Shown piece by piece: positions 59,749 to 64,000 of a DNA stretch of 64,000 bases; position 1 is the stretch's first letter, and every line of letters starts with the position of its first letter. The notes under the pieces are model-generated. The model worked only from the letters and a program-made list of their open reading frames with translations. It searched no databases and was not told the origin of the DNA. The stretch comes from Shewanella dokdonensis (GTDB taxonomy: Bacteria > Pseudomonadota > Gammaproteobacteria > Enterobacterales > Shewanellaceae), in the NCBI RefSeq assembly GCF_018394335.1, contig NZ_CP074572.1:4063407-4127406 (forward strand), given 5' to 3'. A program made the translations under genes and the position numbers.

Positions 59749-62351
59749 ATTACAGCTCCAGGTGATTTTAGCCGCCGTTGACAAGGTCACCGCGCCACTG
59801 AAAAAGATGCGCGGCGCCGGGCTCAACACCCAGAAGCATTCAAGAAACCCGTGCCAAGGTAAAGCAGTTGGAGCAGCAGACCCGACAGGTACAAGGCTAT
59901 CGCAACACCGCCAAGCAGTTAGGCATGACCTCGGTACAGCTTAAAGACGCGCGGGACCAGATGGCCCGGCTGGCGCAGGAGATGAAAGCCAGCACTGCGC
60001 CGAGCAAGACCCTGACCCGCAGTTATGCCGCGGCGCAGCGTGAAGCGGTACGGCTCAAGACCCAGCAGCAACAGCTGGCGATTTCACAGCAGCGGCAGCG
60101 CACTGCCCTGCGTGAAGCGGGCATTGATACCCGTCACTTAAGCCGCTATCAGCGGGAACTCTCCGCGTCACTGGCACGCGCCAATGACCAGCTCAAGCAA
60201 CAAAAAGACCGGTTAGCGCAGCTTTCTGCCCAGCAGAAAAAGCTTAACGCTGCGCGCCAGCAACTGACCAACAGCCGAGCCGTTGCCTCAACCCTCGCCG
60301 GCAAAGGTGCCGCAGCCATAGCAACCGGTGGCGCGGGCTTATATGCCGGAGCGCGCTTGCTGGCGCCTGGAGTGGAATACCAGACCGCCCAGTCCAAGGT
60401 ACAGGCGCTCACCCGCCTGGATGCCAACAGCCCGCAGCTTAAAGCGCTGCGCCAGCGGCCCGGCAACTGGGAGCTGATACCAGTTTTACCGCCACCGATG
60501 TGTCCCGCGGTCAGGCGTTTCTCGCCATGGCTGGCTTTACCCCTGAGAGCATCCGGGCGGCCATGCCGTCCATGCTCGATTTGTCCAAAGCGGGCGATAT
60601 TGACCTGGCCCGCACCGCCGATATCAGCTCTAACATCCTGTCCGCATTCAAGCTGCCAGCCAGTGAGATGACCCAGGTGGCCGATGTGCTGGCACTGACC
60701 ATGACCACCTCTAACGTGGACTTGGAGATGCTGGCCGAAACCATGAAGTACATGGGGCCGATTGCACAAACGGCGGGCATGAAGCTTTCCGAAGCGGCCG
60801 CCGCGGCGGGCCTGCTCGGTAACATCGGCATCCAGGCATCCAACTCCGGTACCGCACTGCGCGCCATGCTCAACCGTCTGGCCGGTCCTACCAAACAGGC
60901 CAAGGCACTGTTTGAGGAACTAGGCGTCAACACCAAAGACGCCAAGGGCAATATGCGCAACATCATCACGGTGATGACCGATGTTGCCAAGGCCACTGAA
61001 AAGATGGGCTCCGCTGACCGTCTGAGCATCTACAAGACCCTGTTTGGTGAAGAAGCCGCCAGCGGCATGAATGAACTGATAGGTCAGGCCGGCAGTCAGG
61101 GCTTTGCCAAGTATGCCCGGCAGCTTGCCACCGAAAGCCGGGGCGTAGCCAAACAGATGTCCCAGGTAATGACCGATAACATCAAAGGCGATTTAGATAC
61201 GCTCTATTCCGCCGTGGATAATGTGCGTATCCAGTTGTTTGAAGGCGATAGCGATAACCTCCGCGGTCTTGTCCGGGACATTACCGACGTGGTGCGCGCC
61301 ATCGGCGGCTGGGTAAAAGCCAACCCGGCACTGGCGAGCGGCCTGCTCAAAGGCGCACTGGCTATCTCCACCCTGGCTGCGGCCGGCGGCGGGCTGGCGG
61401 TAATGATAGCCGGCTTAATCGGTCCTTTGCCATGCTGAGCTACAGCGCCAGCGTGCTGGGCATCAAGTCACTGCCCGCCCTTGGCCGTGGGCTGGGACTG
61501 GTCACCGGACTGTTCAAGGGCTTGCTGCTGGGGATACGGAGTCTGTCGCTGGCGCTACTCACCACGCCGTTTGGCTGGATAGTGCTGGGGATTGCGGGGC
61601 TGGTGACCGCTGGCTATCTGTTAGTCACCCACTGGGACAGTGTTAAACAATACCTGCTGCAGTTCTGGGATGCTATCAAGCCTGGATTCGTGGCCGGCTG
61701 GAATATTATCAAGCAGGTGTTTAGCTGGTCACCCATGGGCTTTATTACCAGTCACTTTGCTGACATCAAGGCCTTTCTGGGCAGCTTGCCGCAGCAGTTC
61801 AGCACCTTGGGCGGCCTTATCATGGATGGGCTGATCGTCGGCATCCAGGGCAAGTTTACCGGCCTCAAGGATTCTCTGGGCAACATTATCAACGGCTCGG
61901 TAGATTGGGTGAAAAGCCTGCTGGGCATTCACTCGCCGAGCCGGGTATTTGCCGCCATTGGTGATTACACCATGCAGGGTTTATCGCTGGGGCTTGAGCG
62001 CTCGAGCGACACCCCGCTGCAGTCGGTGGCAAGTCTCAGTAAAACCCTCAAGGCCACCACGCTATCGCTCGGTCTTGCCGGCACACCGATGCTGGCAACC
62101 GCCAACGAGACAGAACTGCCCACACCCGGCGCACAAGAAACACCACCGCTGACCCACGCGCGGGGAGTCAACCCGCGACAACGCCAACCGGCAGCGGTTT
62201 ACATCGATGCCGGCATCAATGCGCCTATCACTATTCAGACGCAACTCGGCATGGATAACCAGGCCATCCTGACGCTATTGCGTCAAGAGCTGGACCGCCG
62301 AGAACAACAACAGCAGCACGCCTTCGCAGTTGCCTGCAGGATTTGGAGTAA
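59741..62351 (+). CDS. T: Tail tape-measure protein (P2 gpT family; multiple frameshifts)
   Basis: The start is MNRLQLQVILAAVDKVTAPL. After small breaks near 59838 it continues KETRAKVKQLEQQTRQVQGY into a long coiled coil (residues 40-190). Next come a TP901-type core (RGQAFLAMAGFTPESIRAAM, EMLAETMKYMGPIAQTAGMK, NSGTALRAMLNRLAGPTKQA) after a break near 60465 and, after another near 61430, membrane-like segments (LTTPFGWIVLGIAGLVTAGY). The end repairs to ALRSCLQDLE with TAA at 62349-62351. It is about 865 residues. It sets tail length and may form a channel in the host membrane. Confidence 0.9.
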
Positions 62352-62356
62352 CCACC

Positions 62357-62800
62357 ATGATGATGACCCTGGGGTATTTTGTGTTTAGCCGTAAAACCGT
62401 GCCGTTTCAGAGCACCGAGCAGACCATGCTGTGGCGCCACCCCAGTAATGCCCGGGTCAACGCCAGACCAGTCAGCCAGTTCCTGGGGCCCGGCGATGAA
62501 ACCCTGACGCTCAGCGGGGTACTGGTACCGGAAATTACCGGCAACGACCTCACACTGGGGTTACTGGTGAAGATGGCCGACAAGGGCGCGCCCTACCCGC
62601 TGATTGATGGCACCGGCAAGGTCTATGGTCATTACGTCATTGAGAAAATCAGTCGCAGCCGCAGCGCCTTCTTTGATGATGGCGCGCCGCGCAAGATTGA
62701 GTTTTCCATCGAGTTAAAACGGGTGGACGAGCAGGACCTGCCCGGTCTGCTGCAACTGACCAGCAGCATTAACCTGCTGCGCGATTTGAGGAACCTGTAA
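62357..62800 (+). CDS. U: Tail protein U (P2 gpU family)
   Basis: The 147 residues read MMMTLGYFVFSRKTVPFQST, TMLWRHPSNARVNARPVSQF, LVPEITGNDLTLGLLVKMAD and VIEKISRSRSAFFDDGAPRK, all gpU blocks. GGAG lies 10 bases ahead. The frame is open 27 bases further upstream inside gpT, which is not used. The stop overlaps the gpD start (TAATG). Confidence 0.94.
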   Translation: MMMTLGYFVFSRKTVPFQSTEQTMLWRHPSNARVNARPVSQFLGPGDETLTLSGVLVPEITGNDLTLGLLVKMADKGAPYPLIDGTGKVYGHYVIEKISRSRSAFFDDGAPRKIEFSIELKRVDEQDLPGLLQLTSSINLLRDLRNL

Positions 62801-63801
62801 TGCAGCCGGATTACCGTATTGTGGTGGATGGCAAGGACATCAGCAGCAAACTCCGGCCACGGCTGATCAGCCTGACTCTGGAAGACAAACGGGGTTTTGA
62901 GGCGGACACCCTGGAGCTGCAACTGGATGACAGTGACGGCCAACTGCAGTTACCCCGCAAAGGCGCCAGCATGCAGGTACTGCTGGGCTGGCAGGGAAGG
63001 ACTGGTGAATAAAGGCCGCTACACCATTGATGAAATCAGCCACAGCGGTCCCCCAGATGTGCTTACCCTACGCGGCAATGCCGCCAATCTGCGTGGCAGT
63101 CTACAAAAGCTGCAGGAGCAAAGCTGGCATGGTGTCACCGTGCAAACCCTGGTGGATACCATCGCCAACCGTCATACGCTCAAAGCGGTGGTGACCCAGG
63201 CTCTTGCCAGCGAACTGATCGACCACATTGACCAGGCCAGCGAATCCGATGCGGGCTTTCTCACCCGGCTGGCGCAGCAGTTTGATGCCGACCTCAAAGC
63301 CGACAACCTGCTGTTTATCAAAGCCGGACAGGCGCAAAGCGGCAGCGGGCAAGCGCTTCCGATCAGCACCATTACCCGCAGCGGCGACCGTCACAGCTTT
63401 AACGTGGCCGACCGCGAAAGCTATTCTGGGGTGATTGCCTACTGGCAGGACACCAGGCGCGAAACGCCAGAGCCTCACTGCCAAACGACAATCAGCCAAG
63501 ATGACAAACAGGTGCTGATTGGTGATGACGACAACGTGAAAATCCTGCGCCACATCTATGCCAGCAAAGAGAACGCCAAACGTGCCGCCCGGGCAGAATG
63601 GGACAAATTGCAGCGCGGTGTGGCGCGTCTGCAGTTAACGCTGCAAAAGGAGATCCGACACTGTTTCCCGAATGTCCTGTGACGGTATCAGGCTTCAAAC
63701 AGGAGATTGACCAGCTCGGCTGGCTGCTGGTCAATGTGCGGCATGAGGTCAGAGACTCAGGTTATACGAGTCAGTTGGAATTTGAGGTCAAAAACGAATA
63801 A
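62800..63801 (+). CDS. D: Baseplate hub/late control protein D (P2 gpD family; frameshifted)
   Basis: The start MQPDYRIVVDGKDISSKLRP is followed by LEDKRGFEADTLELQLDDSD. After a shift near 63000 come GRYTIDEISHSGPPDVLTLR and ANLRGSLQKLQEQSWHGVTV, then SYSGVIAYWQDTRRETPEPH. After a second shift near 63665 the end is FPECPVTVSGFKQEIDQLGW and QLEFEVKNE. The length of about 332 residues is normal. It is the last P2-type gene in the window; the ogr gene that follows D in P2 is not seen before the edge. Confidence 0.92.
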
Positions 63802-63992
63802 TCACAATTAGCTTCATTTTCATTGCTTTTATTCAACTCGTTTGTTCTGTACATATCATACCAAGAAGACACACGAAATATGGCCATAGTTGCAGCCACC
63901 GCAGACATCAGAGAATAAACAAAAATAAAATAACCAATAAAATCACCAACTAAGCATAGTTTATAGAAATCATGACCAAAAATTCCTAACAA
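63771..63992 (-). CDS. Hypothetical small membrane protein at the window edge
   Basis: A 73-residue ORF, MLGIFGHDFYKLCLVGDFIG onward, with hydrophobic segments LVGDFIGYFIFVYSLMSAVA and AATMAIFRV and an Asn/Glu-rich tail. It is AT-rich, faces left, and its end overlaps the gpD end by 31 bases. It could start further right, beyond the window. It resembles the 52344-52679 membrane gene only in style. It may be a lysogenic-conversion gene after the tail operon. Confidence 0.4.
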   Translation of the reverse strand: MLGIFGHDFYKLCLVGDFIGYFIFVYSLMSAVAATMAIFRVSSWYDMYRTNELNKSNENEANCDYSFLTSNSN

Positions 63993-64000
63993 CCAATGAT

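Larger units (their letters stand above)
37973..64000. mobile_element. P2-like prophage (left part, continues past the window)
   Basis: From 41814 to 63801 the gene order Q P / O N M L X lysis R S V W J I H FI FII E T U D follows phage P2 closely. Q and P face left and the rest face right, as in P2. It lies directly downstream of tRNA-Pro(GGG). The zone 38000-41800 holds accessory genes. Integrase, repressor, cox and the replication gene A are not in the window; they may lie to the right or be deleted. The left boundary at the tRNA 3' end is inference, since the matching right end is not visible. Confidence 0.85.

Overview
The window looks like a chromosomal stretch of a Shewanella-like marine gammaproteobacterium followed by a P2-like prophage. 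The host part (1-37972) carries an acs gene next to a CrbS-type sodium-symporter/histidine-kinase fusion, a DUF3802 gene, a spermidine operon with a eukaryotic-type SpeD, and the order yejK-yejL-yejM-tRNA-Pro(GGG), which is also the E. coli order. The genus is inferred from gene content only; there is no rRNA in the window.

Layout of the host part: a cache-domain sensor (running off the left edge) and a REC-EAL phosphodiesterase; a PAP2 phosphatase; crbS and acs, divergent; a PAS sensor; pdxH-speD-speA-speE on the minus strand; cvfB, yceH and an ABC-2 exporter; a MATE exporter and a K+ channel; an L,D-transpeptidase with yecM; an OsmY-like BON protein; a sigma-54 activator with an SQR-like flavoprotein; a phosphatase/lipid-kinase fusion; an M23 peptidase; a tandem PTPS protein; pyrC; yejK, yejL and yejM; tRNA-Pro.

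From 37973 to the right edge lies mobile DNA. It opens with an accessory zone (38000-41800). This zone holds probable integrase arm repeats, a dense cluster of GGTAAY motifs, an attC-like integron site with a cassette-like ORF, a stand-alone HslV/proteasome-like Ntn hydrolase on the minus strand, and a PD-(D/E)XK-type nuclease next to the portal gene, which is the P2 accessory (defence) hotspot. Then come the P2-type late genes: Q and P leftward, then O N M L X, lysis genes, R, S, an AT-rich insertion (NYN nuclease, GrlR-like protein, small membrane protein), V W J I H, FI FII, E/E', T, U and D. No integrase, repressor, cox or replication gene A is visible.

A property of the data affects every entry. 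About 20 genes, in host and phage alike, are split by single-base indels. Most lie in short homopolymers, and in each case the protein family continues in another frame. I treat these as consensus-sequence errors, not decay, and give whole-gene coordinates. The E/E' -1 shift in the phage is the exception: it has the genuine P2-type slippery heptamer.

The best candidates for undescribed biology are the GGTAAY cluster, the attC-flanked Ntn hydrolase and the hotspot nuclease, all within 38.2-41.7 kb, and the small insertion between S and V.
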